A DNA stretch of 64,000 bases from Scatophagus argus (taxonomy: Eukaryota > Chordata > Actinopteri > Scatophagidae), in assembly GCF_020382885.2 (NCBI RefSeq), contig NC_058513.1, positions 6,029,408 to 6,093,407 on the forward strand. Direction: 5' to 3'. Made by a program: the position numbers and the translations under genes. The notes beneath the pieces are model-generated. The model was given only the letters and a program-made list of their open reading frames with translations. It was not told the origin of the DNA and ran no database searches. Positions 1 through 12,142 of this stretch are shown piece by piece; the first letter of the stretch is position 1, and each line of letters opens with the position of its first letter.

Positions 1-359
1 ATGGCGTTTGGTTTAAAAAGAAATGGCACACCGGTATTTTAGCTTATGTAAACTATATGAAAAGTTCAAAATCCCATTTCTTGTAACATTAAGTAGATAT
101 GACTCTGAAACTGTATTGAGCACGCGAAAAGCACAATACCTGCCGTGTATCATGGGATGTGTAGATCCAGTAAAAAGACAACCTGTCCCAGTTCATTCAA
201 TATCTAATTAAACCTCACTGCCCTGACAGAAAACGTTAAGAAACGTTTCCAGACACGTAGAGAACAAAGAGTTGCCTGTACTGTGGTGAAGCCCGCTGTT
301 GTTTTTTTTAGCACAGTAACCCGCTTGCACCCCCCGCCCCATCTCTGCTGCCTCCCTTT

Positions 360-780
360 CATTTGCTGCCTTTTCATCCCGCCTGTGTGCGCCGCATCCA
401 TACCAAGATCCCTGACTTATTCACCACATGTTCCGCTGCTTGCACCGGCTTTAATTGCATAATTGCCTCATATCACCTCAAAACACGTAGCCGTATCGCT
501 GATCGTGTGGCTGACGGCTGATCGACTCTTTGGACGGTAAGTAGTAATCGTGCCGTCGATCAGATTTCTGTGTGATTTGTAGCGTGGCTCCACACATCCG
601 AGCCTTTTATTCTCTGTGTCGGGCAGACGGCGTCGCTTCGCGGCAGGGTTGTGATGAAATGTCTTTAACTCACTGTCCACATTTACCGTCTCTACCGTCA
701 TCTGCTCGTATGTGGCGGCGTTTCATGCCGAGACGCATTGTGGTGTCACGTTATTTGGCCACCGGTTAAGCATCCTTTCG
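360..780 (+). promoter_or_regulatory. CpG-rich segment, candidate csdc2 promoter with non-coding first exon
   Basis: CpG dinucleotides cluster here while the flanking DNA is CpG-poor, as expected of a vertebrate promoter island. A strong donor-like sequence, GACG|GTAAGTAGT, has its GT at 537-538. It could join to the acceptor at 4520, giving a non-coding first exon and an intron of about 4 kb. No TATA box is obvious. Strand and ownership are inferred from the next gene downstream; a promoter of a gene left of the window on the other strand is equally possible. Confidence 0.35.
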
Positions 781-954
781 CCTTCTGGTCTTAAGCTGCC
801 ACAGTGTGAGAATGTTCTGGAAACAAGCCGCCTGAAGGGCTTTTTGTTTTGGACTGAATTATTTAGGTTCTGCCAGATTCTCATTCAACCAAAATCACAC
901 CATCAAACAGAGTGTGTGTGTGTGTCTCTTTTAAAGGTAAATTTAAAGTTTAAA

Positions 955-956
955 GT

Positions 957-993
<37 letters not shown>
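955..993. repeat. (TG)n microsatellite
   Basis: Nearly uninterrupted TG repeat with one TT interruption near its start, in the presumed first intron of csdc2. A shorter TG run lies just upstream near 912-925. Confidence 0.95.
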
Positions 994-996
<3 letters not shown>

Positions 997-2092
997 AGGA
1001 GTTGACGTGTCTGCCATGCTGATGCAGAGGAGGACAGACAGCCACAGTGCCCTGATTTCACAGGGTTGCTTTTGGCCTTTTGTCTATTCCAAAGCTCCCC
1101 CAGCTCGCTTCCTTCCTTCCTTCCTTCCAGTCCAGTCTGAGCTCCTCCTTATTAAATGTTTTATCAGCTCATCTGACACAGAAGCACTGCGGACTCATTA
1201 AAGGTGTCCACTTGCTGGGTTTCACTCATCCTATCTCATCATAAGAGGGACAATAAAATAGGAGCTCATCCAATTACTACTGAATTATTTAGTCTACATA
1301 TTTATGCCTTGTCATCCATCAGCTGTGGTATCAGCACTGTCCCCTGTGCCACCATGATGACAGATGTGTGTGCTCATCATCACTGCATCAACACCGTCAG
1401 CATGATACCAAGAGGATAAAAGCCTTACTCATCGGCCATTTGCAGGATCTTCCAAATAAATGAGCTTATAAACCAGAGAGATTAAAGCCAGCGATGATGC
1501 TGCCGACCTTTGTACCTTTGTGTTTGGACATGTGGTCCTGCCTGACAGAAGTCAACCTAAACCTCACTAATTCTCTCATTTTAATCTAAAGTGCAGTTTG
1601 CCTCTTTCTTCGCTTTAAAATCTATTTGATAGGGAAAACATGTTTTTTTGGAAGACTAACGAAGGTGCAATAAGGTCTTTTCAATGAGGTATGCAGACAT
1701 ATACAGTAACTATTCACTAAAATGTACAGAGAATATGTGAATGCTACCTTAAAATTACATATGCATTACGTATTCAGAAAGTGTTGCTTGTGTTATCCAT
1801 AAATGCTGTCCTGCAGTACATTCATAGTTATATGACAGAATTATTGGAACACTTTGTTCTCTAACCTAACATAATTTTAGATTATTTGACAGCATGAGAT
1901 GGAAGACATCAAATTATTGATGTAAAGATAGCAAACATGCAGGGGTGGCATCAAACTGCCATCAAGCTAGGACAAGCAATGCATATACCATCCTCAATAA
2001 AATCACTTAAAGTTTTAAAAGTTAAAGTGACATCAAAGTCAAACATAACAGCTAGACCTGTTGGTCATAACACCGGAGGGCAACCGGGACTG

Positions 2093-2163
2093 ATGTTAGC
2101 ATGCTAACATGCTGTGGGGAACATGGTTAATATTACAGCTGCGTAGCATCAGCATGTTAGCAT
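2093..2163. repeat. GCTAAC/GTTAGC palindromic repeat patch
   Basis: An 18-base perfect palindrome, ATGTTAGCATGCTAACAT, occupies 2093-2110. A related GCATGTTAGCA motif recurs near 2153-2163. Motifs of this kind are common in fish intergenic and intronic DNA. I see no coding or RNA gene with it. Confidence 0.6.
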
Positions 2164-2903
2164 TTTGCCTTAGTCTCACAGTATTGCTGTATCTAGTACA
2201 ACTTCGGAGAGCAGTTAGCATGGCTGTAGACTCGTTTTAATGTGCAAACTTCCTGGTAGCACAGAAGCTAAAGGGACAAGCGTCCATGTTGGTATTTCAA
2301 CTCTGCAAGCACAAGTCATCAGTAGCATTGGCTCTTATATAGCTTGTATTAAGTTGCTTGAATTTCAAATTTGCAATAAATGTAATGTAGAACAGTTCTA
2401 CCTTGTAAAGCTAACCATTTGACAGTTTTTCCTGCAATAAATACCCAGTTTTATCTCAAGAAGAAATTCCTGCATGACTTTAAAACTGTTAAACAAGAAA
2501 TATTCCAAAACACTGTTAGACTTTCACATTTATGTTATTGTAATGAGCTTTTGTTTTCTTTAGTACATTTCCACAAATTCTTGTTCTAATCATACACGCT
2601 GCCTTCTTAAATACAGAGAGGAGAAACTGAGAGCTATAATAATGTGTAATATATAATAAAAATGCCATTGGGGAGATATTGGAGAGATCATGTGCAGTGC
2701 TTGTTACTGCAAGATTGAAACCAGAACAACTCTTAATATTTCTGTCAAACACACTCTCCTCTCAGATAGAAGTGAAAGACTGGAGCTCTTGGATCAACTG
2801 CAGTCCGTGTTTTTGATGTGAAGTACGTACGCACCCCAACAGAGGCATGTTAACCTCAGCCTCAGGACCTTCCTCGTTCGGTGTAAAAGCCAGCTTCTAT
2901 CTC

Positions 2904-2910
<7 letters not shown>

Positions 2911-2934
<24 letters not shown>
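2911..2934. repeat. (AC)n microsatellite
   Basis: Twelve AC units in the upstream non-coding region. Confidence 0.95.
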
Positions 2935-4520
2935 TACTATATTTAGACTGACAGCGAGCAAGGCAGAGTGTGATATTGAATGGAGCCTGTGGGATTCACT
3001 GTGACACACACTGAATTCATCAGTCCTTGTCAAACATGTAGCCTGCAGATGTTACATCAATACTAAGATTCAGAGGTGGCTGCTGATAAAGCCGAAAACA
3101 CATCCACCAGATTCAGTGTTAACTTGCGCAAAACAATGCCTTGCAGCCCTTTGTGCTTTGAGTGAGTGTCAAAATGAAGAGCTGGATAATGATACACACA
3201 TCACATCTCCTAGTTATACAATGATAACTGGGTTTGTGTCATGGCACGGTGACCGAGCTCATTGGTCCTAAAATGACTGCCTGAAAGGGTTCAGAGAACA
3301 GCTTGTTGTTTGAATACACAGTGTGAGGAGCAATCCTGTAATGGATGTCAGAGTGGGGATTTTAATATAATTGTGCGTGATGAGCCGAGGCGAAGCCCTC
3401 CGGGGCAGGGCTGTTGTTTACATCATCCTGGGACCTTTTCAAAGCCAGCAAGTTCACAGTGTGGCATTTGAAAATCAAATTGCTCTGTTATTTTTCATTC
3501 TGATCACAGCAGCTTGCAGCTATTGTACACCTGGCTTTTTATCTACAAGCAAGGAAAAATCCACTGTTAAACACCTTAACACTGGCAAAGCATCAGCCGT
3601 TGGTTGTGTTCAGAGCTGGTGTCTTAGCTTATTATGTTGTTTTGTGATACATTTTTTCTTATAGTGACAACTTATACAGTATGAGATTGTTTTCACCCCC
3701 CACACAGGTGTAATGGAGTCTGACTGGAAAGTTTTAAAATTTCAACAGTTTTGGTTTCAGTTCCTCAAAATCAAAGGCCATACATATCTTTATGGACTCA
3801 CAATGCAGCACCAACATCCAGCATTCATCCAGAGAAAAATGTGTTGTGTAAGAGGCACCGGAGAAACATTTCCATGTTGACAACAGGCTTGAGCATGCTT
3901 CTTCTGTTTTGTTACCAACATTTTTACATAATCCACCGTGTTTTAATGATTTATAAGAAGAGAGTTTTCTGAAGTCATAAAGAAGCTTTTAATCCTGCTG
4001 GTTAGCTGACCTTTTCCAAATCACCATGTTTGGAGATTTCATTGGATAGCGGTTGTCCTCTGTTGGGAAAAGGTTTTTTAGTTGAGGCAAGAGATAGTCA
4101 GTATCTTAGTGACAAACCTTTAGGGTCCATCAGCTGGAGAAAATGCTACAGCAATGATGGCCGGCTGTAATGACTGAACTGTTGTGTTTTTAAATGTAAT
4201 GTATAGTAATTATCTCTTTGGGGTACTGTAGAAAAAGTGCAGTGTGTTACAATAAGTCAGGTGCTAATAAATCACGGATTTTAGACAGATTTGCTTGCGG
4301 AAACTAGACACATGATAGAATTGTAATGAAATAGGAAATGTAAGCGTCAGTACTGGCCAAAGTTGCCATGAAAGTGATTGGTTGCTGGGTGTCAGTTAAA
4401 GTGGACATCAGTTTTTAGTCACAAAGCATGTCTAAACGTTTTTATCAGTCTTTGATGTGTGTGATAAAACATTTCTTTCTCCCTCTCTTACATCTTCTTT
4501 TCTTTGCTTCTTTATTGCAG

Positions 4521-4648
4521 GGCACTGTTACTCCACTCATCTCACAAGACGTCCTCTCTGAGCATCTCCTCGTCCGCACTCTTGCCATGCAGGAGGTGTA
4601 ACCCTCCTTCCTCTTCTTCCTTGTGCACTACTGGAGGAGATATAAAAC

Positions 4649-4688
<40 letters not shown>

Positions 4689-4717
4689 CAAAAAATCCTA
4701 ACCTGTAACCAGTCAAG
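4521..4717 (+). other. csdc2: csdc2 5' untranslated part of the first coding exon
   Basis: The exon opens after the acceptor TTTATTGCAG and runs into the start codon at 4718. It contains a pure (AG)15 tract at 4653-4682, ending 35 bases before the ATG. The start context GTCAAGATGT has A at -3. An upstream ATG in frame at 4504 lies before the acceptor and so would not be in this spliced mRNA. Confidence 0.6.
4653..4682. repeat. (AG)15 microsatellite in the csdc2 5' UTR
   Basis: Pure AG repeat inside the predicted 5' UTR, 35 bases upstream of the start codon. Confidence 0.95.
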
Positions 4718-6383
4718 ATGTCAGACCCTGATGCCTCCTCGCTGACAGACCCCTCACTGCCGCTCACCTCACCACAGACCCCCTTGCAGCTCTCCTTCCC
4801 CTTCCTGAGGGAGGGCAGTCGGGTGTGGGAGAGGGAGAGAAAACCTCCTCAGCCTGGAGAGCTACCCAGCCCACTGCCCACCAAACGCACCCGCACATAC
4901 TCAGCGTAGGGGATACAAATCTAATGACATTTACATTTATCTTTCTATCCTGTTTTCTGACCTTTATATTTACTTCAGTTATTGTTAATAAGTTAATTAT
5001 GATTGCTTTAAATGCCAGTAATTGTTTTTCATGTTCTGAGCACTCATTTCATAAATTTTCTGTAATATGATATTTTCCAGGTCTCTGTAATTTCTTATTT
5101 GATTATATAATGTGTCATCAGTCCATTAATGTGATAAAGAAGCTCAAATCAATGTCTCATAGTAAGTGTGGTAATGATTTATATCTCCCTCTGCTTCTGT
5201 GTCTGCAGGACAGTGCGAGCCAAATCAGGTCCAGTATTTAAAGGGGTGTGCAAACACTTCTCCAGGTCTCAGGGTCATGGATTCATACGCCCCTCTAACG
5301 GAGGAGAGGACATCTTTGTCCACATATCTGAGTGAGTGAATGAGCTTCCTTTAGTTTATTTTGTAAGGGCTTTCCCACATATGTGAGAACTGACAGTGCC
5401 TTCATCAACATGAAAACTTCTGTCAGAGCCATTGGACATACAGCATTATGTGCTAATTCATATGAACTTGGCTGACAAAATTGAGGAAAACAGTGGATAA
5501 ACGCAATACAATGAAGTTAGACAGACTGTTATTTGAAAAAATATATATGTTCCATTTACTTTTTTTAACAAAGGAGCAATGACCATTTTGAGAGTGTTCA
5601 CATGTTGTCAAAGGTTGACCATTCCTGGAAGAGACAGTTTTCATGCAACTGAAAGTGTCAGTTAATATCATAGGATGAGGATTTTCTCAGTTTAGTCTAA
5701 AATACTAAGAATAGAAAACCTGGCATTGCAGACTGAGAGTGTAGAGTTTAAAAACTTAATATAAGATAAGATAGGCCTTCATTAGTCCTGCATTGTCCCA
5801 ATTGTGAATTTTTCCAATGCACATTATTAGACCCTCCTTACCAGACAAGGAGGGATCTAATAATGTGATGTAGTTGCATTATAGGACATGTAGGATCCAG
5901 TGTTTTCCGGAGTTTAACCCATACTGAAGCTGGAAAGTTAGAATATATCTGTCACATCTATTCTGCCTCTAGCAAGTCCCCATAAGTGCAGATATTTGTC
6001 ACTCATTGTCATTAAATCAGATGTCATACCTGGAAGGTTACTCGATTCAGTTTCACCAGGCCACCGTTTGGTCCCATTCATTGTATTAAAACAATAAGAT
6101 GTATTCCAAGGTTGACAGGGTCAGTCAAACACAGACTTTATGTTCAAAATTACTCATTGGCCATGAATTTATTAACAACACTTTGTTGAATTCGTAACTG
6201 TGTTTGTGTTTCCTGGTCAGTATTGAGGGAGAGTATGTGCCTATGGAAGGGGACGAGGTCACGTACAAGGTGTGCCCCATCCCTCCCAAGAACCAGAAGA
6301 TCCAGGCTGTCGACGTGGTGATCACTCACCTGAATCCTGGCACTAAGCATGAGACTTGGTCAGGTCAGATCATCAGCTCCTAG
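4718..6383 (+). CDS. csdc2: Cold shock domain-containing protein C2 (PIPPin-like RNA-binding protein)
   Basis: Coding exons are 4718-4905, 5209-5331 and 6221-6383, joined in frame to 157 residues; human CSDC2 is about 153. The first exon gives a proline- and serine-rich N-terminus containing [13 protein letters not shown] and [15 protein letters not shown], which separates CSDC2 from its paralog CARHSP1. Exons two and three encode one cold-shock domain with the RNP1-type motif GHGFI and the RNP2-type motif DIFVHIS, the residues that stack on single-stranded nucleic acid. The C-terminus [11 protein letters not shown] is typical of the CSDC2/CARHSP1 pair and resembles CARHSP1 slightly more. The family binds mRNA, often in 3' UTRs; mammalian CSDC2 is brain-enriched. 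Donors and acceptors are all GT-AG. Confidence is high for the family and good for csdc2 over carhsp1. Confidence 0.92.
5761..5819. repeat. Degenerate fish interspersed repeat (GATAAGATAAGAT type)
   Basis: The string ATAAGATAAGAT followed by a decayed CTTTATTAGTCC...GGGAAATT core resembles a repeat tail common in fish genomes, probably retrotransposon-derived. It lies in csdc2 intron 2 directly before the hairpin at 5820-5867. A related core occurs at 60485-60665, and another GATAAGATAAG run near 54609-54628. Confidence 0.45.
5820..5867. repeat. Near-perfect inverted repeat (hairpin) in csdc2 intron 2
   Basis: Left arm 5820-5839 pairs with right arm 5847-5867, with all 20 left-arm bases matched and a one-base bulge in the right arm, around the seven-base loop ACCAGAC. 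It lies between the second and third coding exons. The stem is shorter than most microRNA precursors. It may be a relic of a palindromic mobile element. Confidence 0.7.
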
Positions 6384-7565
6384 ATCAGCACTCCAGACTG
6401 TGAGACTGCAAAGACAAAGGGGAATTTGCATTTAATTTTAGGTTTTATGTTTCCAGGGTGTGAGGTTTGGGACTGGTTCTGGGGAAGAGGGATCTGAGAT
6501 TGGTGTACAGCAGAGTTGAGCCTGAGGTGGCTTGGTGGTAGAAGGGTGTTAGTGAACACTTGAGAAAAAAAGGTTAGTGTTGGAAATTAAGCTTTGAATG
6601 TATATGTTTGAATGTTTTCTTTAGAAAGTTGTGGTTTCATCATTTGGGTTAGAATGTTTTAATTTAGTATTTGAAAGTTTGGATTTGAAAGTTAGGGTTC
6701 ACAACTTCATGCTGGCATTTTTATTTTGACCTAGTTGTGAAATCAGTGGTTGTAAGAAAAGTGATATCTACAGTGAGTTTGGATGTTTAAGAAGCTGAAT
6801 TACATTTTGAGTAATTTGATCCAGGTCACTAAGCAACCAACTGATGTAAATAACCACTGCCAAAAGTCGTGACGAACTTCTGATTGAAAAACGTACAATT
6901 TAGCCATATTGTTTGTTTACAATGACAGATAAAGATGGTTGCCTCACAGTAGAAAATCTAATCATTGAGAAGTACATTTATTTCTGTTATTTGTGATCTG
7001 GCTTGGCTTAACGTGAAAGAAACAGCTGCTCAGATCTGCCTTCATGTCACTGCCTTTAGAAAATCAAAACATTTTCGAGGTCAAAACCCTGCTGGTGAGA
7101 GGACAGCAAATGAAAACAGTGAATGCACTTAAAGTGAGAAGTGAGTTAAATATGTCTCCATGTGTTTTGTCCTCAGGAGCTGTGAGAAGCTCTGAATATA
7201 AGGAATTATTTTCCTTCTTAATATTGTAGCACTACTGTGTTTTGTCTACTTGGCAAATGTAGAAATCCAGTATTATTGTAGCCAGCTCCTATGACGGTCT
7301 TAAGTTTTGGTGGTAGAGACAGTAAATGGATGTTGTGTGGGCCTGCCACTGGGAAACCAGGCCAGAGGGTTTGGGGTAGCGAAGGAAACAGAGTAAAGGA
7401 GAAGGAGGAAGGTCAGGGAATGGGCGGAGGATGGAGTGATTGCCTAAGGATATAGTTGAGCAGAAACAGTTTGATTTGAAATGCTATAAAGCAGGTGTCA
7501 GAAGAAAGACAACAGTTAAAGTCAGCAGTTCTCAACTTAGGGATTGTCAGGTTAAATTGATAACT

Positions 7566-7964
7566 TTAAAGAAATAGTTTATATTTTGGGAAATATTTTC
7601 ATTCCTTTCTTGCCAAGGAGTTAAATGTGAAGATTGATGCCACCATTACACCTGTATGCTAAATATAAAGCTAACCACAGCAGCATTGTTAGCTAAACTT
7701 AGCACAAAGACTGGACACAGGAAAACAGCTTATCTCTGCAGGTAGGTAACAATAATGTGCCTACCAACACCTCTAAAACACGTTATATCCCGCTTTAATA
7801 CATACAAAAACTGAAGTTTAAAAGCAGCACAATCTTTGGACTAAGCTAAGCTAACTGGCTGCTAGCTGTAGCTGTGGCATGAAAGCGGTATTTGATCCTT
7901 TCATCCAGCTCTCAGTCACTCTTGTGAATAAGCATATTCCACGAAAGGTTGAACTATTTCTCAA
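7566..7964. mobile_element. MITE-like palindromic fish element, copy 1
   Basis: This 400-base stretch has decayed terminal inverted repeats: AAAGAAATAGTTTATATTTTGG at the left, and at the right GAACTATTTCTC preceded by an AATAAGCATATTCC segment that mirrors GGAAATATTTTCATT. The inside carries GCTAACC, CTAAGCTAAGCTAAC and GCTAGCTGTAGC motifs. I recognise it as a widespread non-autonomous repeat of percomorph fish. No protein is encoded. Related fragments are at 12963-13055 and 51058-51215. Confidence 0.7.
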
Positions 7965-8844
7965 AATTATTTATAAACTGGATCACTTCAAAGATAAAGC
8001 TTTAATGATCAGATGTTTCTTACATTTTCTATTGTTGTGATATATGACTCCCTTGAGTAAAATACAGATATTTTTTTTCTAAGTACCGATCAGGTAAAAT
8101 GAAAATGAAATCACCACATTAAATTTTAAAAAGAGTATTGAGCTGAGGAAGATGAACTGCTGATTTTCAGGAGGATGGTTGAACATGGTGGAGTTCAGTA
8201 AGTTTCAAACGTCGCTGCAAATGACTGTGAAAAATAATAATTAAAAAAAACAGCAGCAAAAGCTTCCTGATGTAATTTTACAAATACTATTTATTTATTG
8301 ACTTATTTATTTTCATTTATAACTATGAAACCATCAGGTGTTTGGTAATCAAAAGCTGCATTTATAAGTATTTGTGCAAATTTAAGCATATTTGAATACA
8401 CTATACACCTCACTCTAATGATACTACCCTGTTGATATCCCTTTGCAACTGTCATGTCATCACTGACAGAAAACGACAACAACAAAAAAACCTTCAACCT
8501 TTCCGAACACAAGTTTCTAATTTCTATGTAATCCTTGTCTAATTTTTAATAACTATGTGATGTTCAAAATAACATGCAGTCTTGTTGTTTTGGAAATCAG
8601 CATGTTCGGTAGTTTGTCGTAATTTGTACGTAGAATGTGTTGATTCTGTTTCATCATGCAGTAACGCAGTTGGAGCCTTCAGACAAGCTTCGTCAGGTCA
8701 GATTGCTTGTCATGAGTGTGACTTAACACCATGGTAACACACTGTATCTGTTTGGTTACTTTACCGTAAGAGAAACAAGTTTGAGTCCACAAGCACCTTT
8801 ATTTTTTGTCAAATCACTGTCTTTTGTCATTCAGATATAGTTTG

Positions 8845-8850
8845 AATAAA
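8845..8850 (+). terminator. csdc2 polyadenylation signal
   Basis: Canonical AATAAA with a GT-rich element about 25-40 bases downstream. It is the first strong signal after the csdc2 stop codon. Confidence 0.55.
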
Positions 8851-11800
8851 ACTTACTACTGTATTCACAGACCTGTGTGGAAATGTGTTTATTATTTCGA
8901 TTATATAGGGCAAAGACTACTCTGTGCTCATTTTCCCCCAGACTGCTAGTCTTCACTGGTGTTGGTACAAAGTGGAATAACTAGGGCGGTTATTTTGAGA
9001 GTCCTCTTTCACGAAGTTTTTGCTGTGAACTTCTCAGTGTTTCGGATGGCTGTTTGGGATCTTAGAAAAATGTGAGAGAAATGAACTTTTTTTTTTTCTG
9101 TGTTTGTTTTGGCACAGATTACACTGTATCCATGTCTTGACTTTTCTCACTAGAGCCCATTAGAGGCCAACCCAGAACAAATAATCAGTTCATTACATAA
9201 TGATCCATAGTGGACTTTAAACTCATGGGTCGATTTTTAAAAAATCACAGGTAACAAAACAGCACACACACAAAAGTACATGCATAATACATTTATTACG
9301 CATAAACTATAGCTGTAAATGGGTCTAATGGGACATTAAACTAATTTGTTGCAAGACAGTTTTTGACAAAAAAGTGAAGAAAGCCAAGAGACCAGAATGG
9401 TCAAAAACAAAGTAAATTAGCCTGGCTTTAAAGTCCTTGAGAAAAAAACAGGCAACTATTTACCTTACCTGGTTATCCAGACTCAGTATGCTGGATTTCT
9501 ACCTATACCAAGAGCTGTAGTGAGGGAAGTGTTCAGATATACTTAAGTGAAAGCATGTTCACAAGAAAACTAAACAACATGCTGTTGCCTGTTTTGCCAT
9601 TTTTATTAAAGCCCTCACTCTGACCACTAGGTGTCAGCAATGTCCACAGTTCAGTGTTGCAACTGCAGCTGAATCCCTGCTAGTGACTTCAGACAGGTGG
9701 AGTAATCTTGATTCGTCTGTAATGATGCTGTAATTTTGTGATTGGTATTTACTGCCGTGTGAGATTCAAGGGACACATGATACACGCGTTTGTACAAATG
9801 AACCCACAGATAACAAAGGTTATATAAGGTTCACTAGGAATTGTGGTATAATTTCTGATTAATGCAGAAAGTGTTTAAAAGAAAATTGGTCCTGTGTTTC
9901 AAATGTTGTCAGCATCTTTCTCCCTCTCAGCGGGGAGAAAGATGCAAAACAATAAATAAAAAGGTCTCACGTGTGAGTAGCCTTTTAGTATGCCCGAGGC
10001 AAGGGTAAGCACTGGACTCAAAATGGCAGGTAATGAAACTGGACTGCATGCACAGCTTCCACATGGAGCCAGGCTGAACATAAAGGTTCCAAATAAAAAT
10101 GCATCCATTAGGACAGAAATGACATAGTATAGTTAATAGTTAAAATTGGAAGTTAAAACCATGCCCACTTTAGGTTTTGGTCACAGAAGGAGTGTTTGTA
10201 AGAAACTAACAATGTTTACAATTAAAAAACATGAAAAAGTAAAATTAAGGGCCTTGATTTGGGACTAAAAAACAGAAAACAGTGAAAAGAAAGCTATGGG
10301 AGACCTGTCATTTTGATTTGTTTGCCCAGTGGGAAGAGTGATTTTGCTTGGTTGAGTAAAATAGGTTTGTTATGAGCAGGTTTTTGTCTTGTTGGCTTTT
10401 TTAATGGAAGACCTGCATAGTGAAGGTCATGGCCAGTTCTATGGTGATAACAAAACAGGAACATGCTCAGAGGGCAGCCCTGATGGATCCTGTGATGCAG
10501 CTATTGACTTTAAACCAAGGTCAAGGGGGATGTGTACATTTGTTTTGTTGTTTTTGTCATGTTGTTCTTAAATCATCCAGTTTATTAGCCAAAATGTTCC
10601 TGCTTTATCATAGTGTAGTATAGGCTACCTTTACTCCTAAACTCTCTTAACCACTTTTTGCTCTAAGTCTGCTGAGAGAGGATTTGTATTTATTGAATGC
10701 AAGTGATTTCTCCTCTTAAGTTCAGCTTCAGGAAAGCCAGGTGAAGAGCAAGTAAAAGAACTGTGTGACACTATGATGATTTGATAGACACATGAATCAA
10801 GTTAGTCAGTTTTTGTCAAGCTTTTCCATTACAACACCTTGTGATGAAAACATGTAGTGATATGTATGAATGTCTGCCAGGGAAAAAGCTTGTTTTAATG
10901 CTTTTATTTTGTTAAAGCTCAGACATAGATGTGCTGACACGCACCTGATTAAAACAATGAAAAACTGAGCTTATTAAATAAACTAGAAACAAAATTGAAT
11001 ATACTTAAAAAATATACCATGTTTCAGCTGTAAAGAAAAATCAACAAAATAGACAATAATAATGAAGAAATGAAGAAGGCAAACATAATGATAACGAGGC
11101 AGATTCATACCGACTGTTTGATTTGCAGACATGTTTAATATCAACATATATATTTATATTATAAGACTGCAGCCAAAGGAGCTAAAGGCTTGGAGTGTTT
11201 TAATTTTAATTTAACACTACAGCATCTGATTACAACCAGAAAGGAAAAACTAATCAGTAAGACTGATCAGGAAACTGTTCAGGATCTGTTTAACTCTCCA
11301 CTGCGTTGGTGTCACCTGACCTTCAGCACATTCAGCTCTCACAAGATCATATCACACTGCAATAACCATGCTAAATGATCCTGATCCTAATATAGAATAA
11401 AAACATGTACATGTGATTCCTTGCTCAGCTGACTTGATTTTAATCAGGGGGCGAATTATTATTTAGATTTTTGCCCTGATGAAATAGTAAAACAAAAACC
11501 AGCAACCACAGACAGGGACAAAAGGGTATGTTCATAAGTCTCCACTGGATGATTATTAACAAGATCAACAATTATTAACAAGTTATGAGTAATCACATGC
11601 GATCAGAATTTAGTGATCATGCAGTAGTATGAAATAAAATCAGACAGTGAAAAATCAACTTAGATAAAAGTTCTGACAAACATGTAAACCCAACAGGCGA
11701 CAATAAAGGCATAAATTAGACGCAAAATACACAACCAGCAGAAAGAAACAAAGCACAGTTTCTGTTTAAACCTTTATCCAGTCCATTACCGTCCCAGACA

Positions 11801-11941
11801 TGAAGAAATATTAATACTGATGACAGTAATAGTGATTATATGCTAAGAATAGGAGGAAATACAAACAGAATGTCTAAATGTGCATAAAATGTACAGTACA
11901 CACATCAGTTACAATGCAGACATCCTAAATAGGAAGAAAAA

Positions 11942-11943
<2 letters not shown>

Positions 11944-11971
<28 letters not shown>
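11944..11971. repeat. (AC)n microsatellite
   Basis: Uninterrupted CA/AC dinucleotide repeat in the csdc2-gucy2c intergenic region. Confidence 0.95.
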
Positions 11972-11973
<2 letters not shown>

Positions 11974-12089
11974 ACTTTTATTGCCAGGTTCAGGTTGGTT
12001 CCCTTGACGTCACTGTGATAGATTAGCACCGTTTGTATCATGGAGGAAAAGTGTGAGAAATCTGGTCATCCATTTATAGTTTTTACTGT

Positions 12090-12091
<2 letters not shown>

Positions 12092-12142
<51 letters not shown>
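12092..12142. repeat. (TG)n(AG)n compound microsatellite
   Basis: TG repeat (12092-12124) passing directly into an AG repeat (12125-12142). Confidence 0.95.

Larger units (their letters stand above)
1..4520. other. Upstream non-coding region before the csdc2 coding exons
   Basis: I see no coding exon here; the short open frames are isolated, lack splice context and match no family I recognise. The stretch holds a CpG-rich segment (360-780), a TG microsatellite (955-993), an AC microsatellite (2911-2934) and a GCTAAC-type palindrome (2093-2110). It ends at the acceptor TTTATTGCAG at 4511-4520. Much of it is probably the first intron and promoter region of csdc2, but that is inferred from position only. 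Confidence 0.6.
6384..8870 (+). other. csdc2: csdc2 3' untranslated region
   Basis: From the TAG at 6381-6383 to about 8870 there is no coding potential. The first good polyadenylation signal, AATAAA at 8845-8850, is followed by a GT-rich segment near 8872-8890, as expected of a cleavage site. The 2.5 kb length suits the long 3' UTR of mammalian CSDC2. A MITE-like element at 7566-7964 lies within it. Confidence 0.55.
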
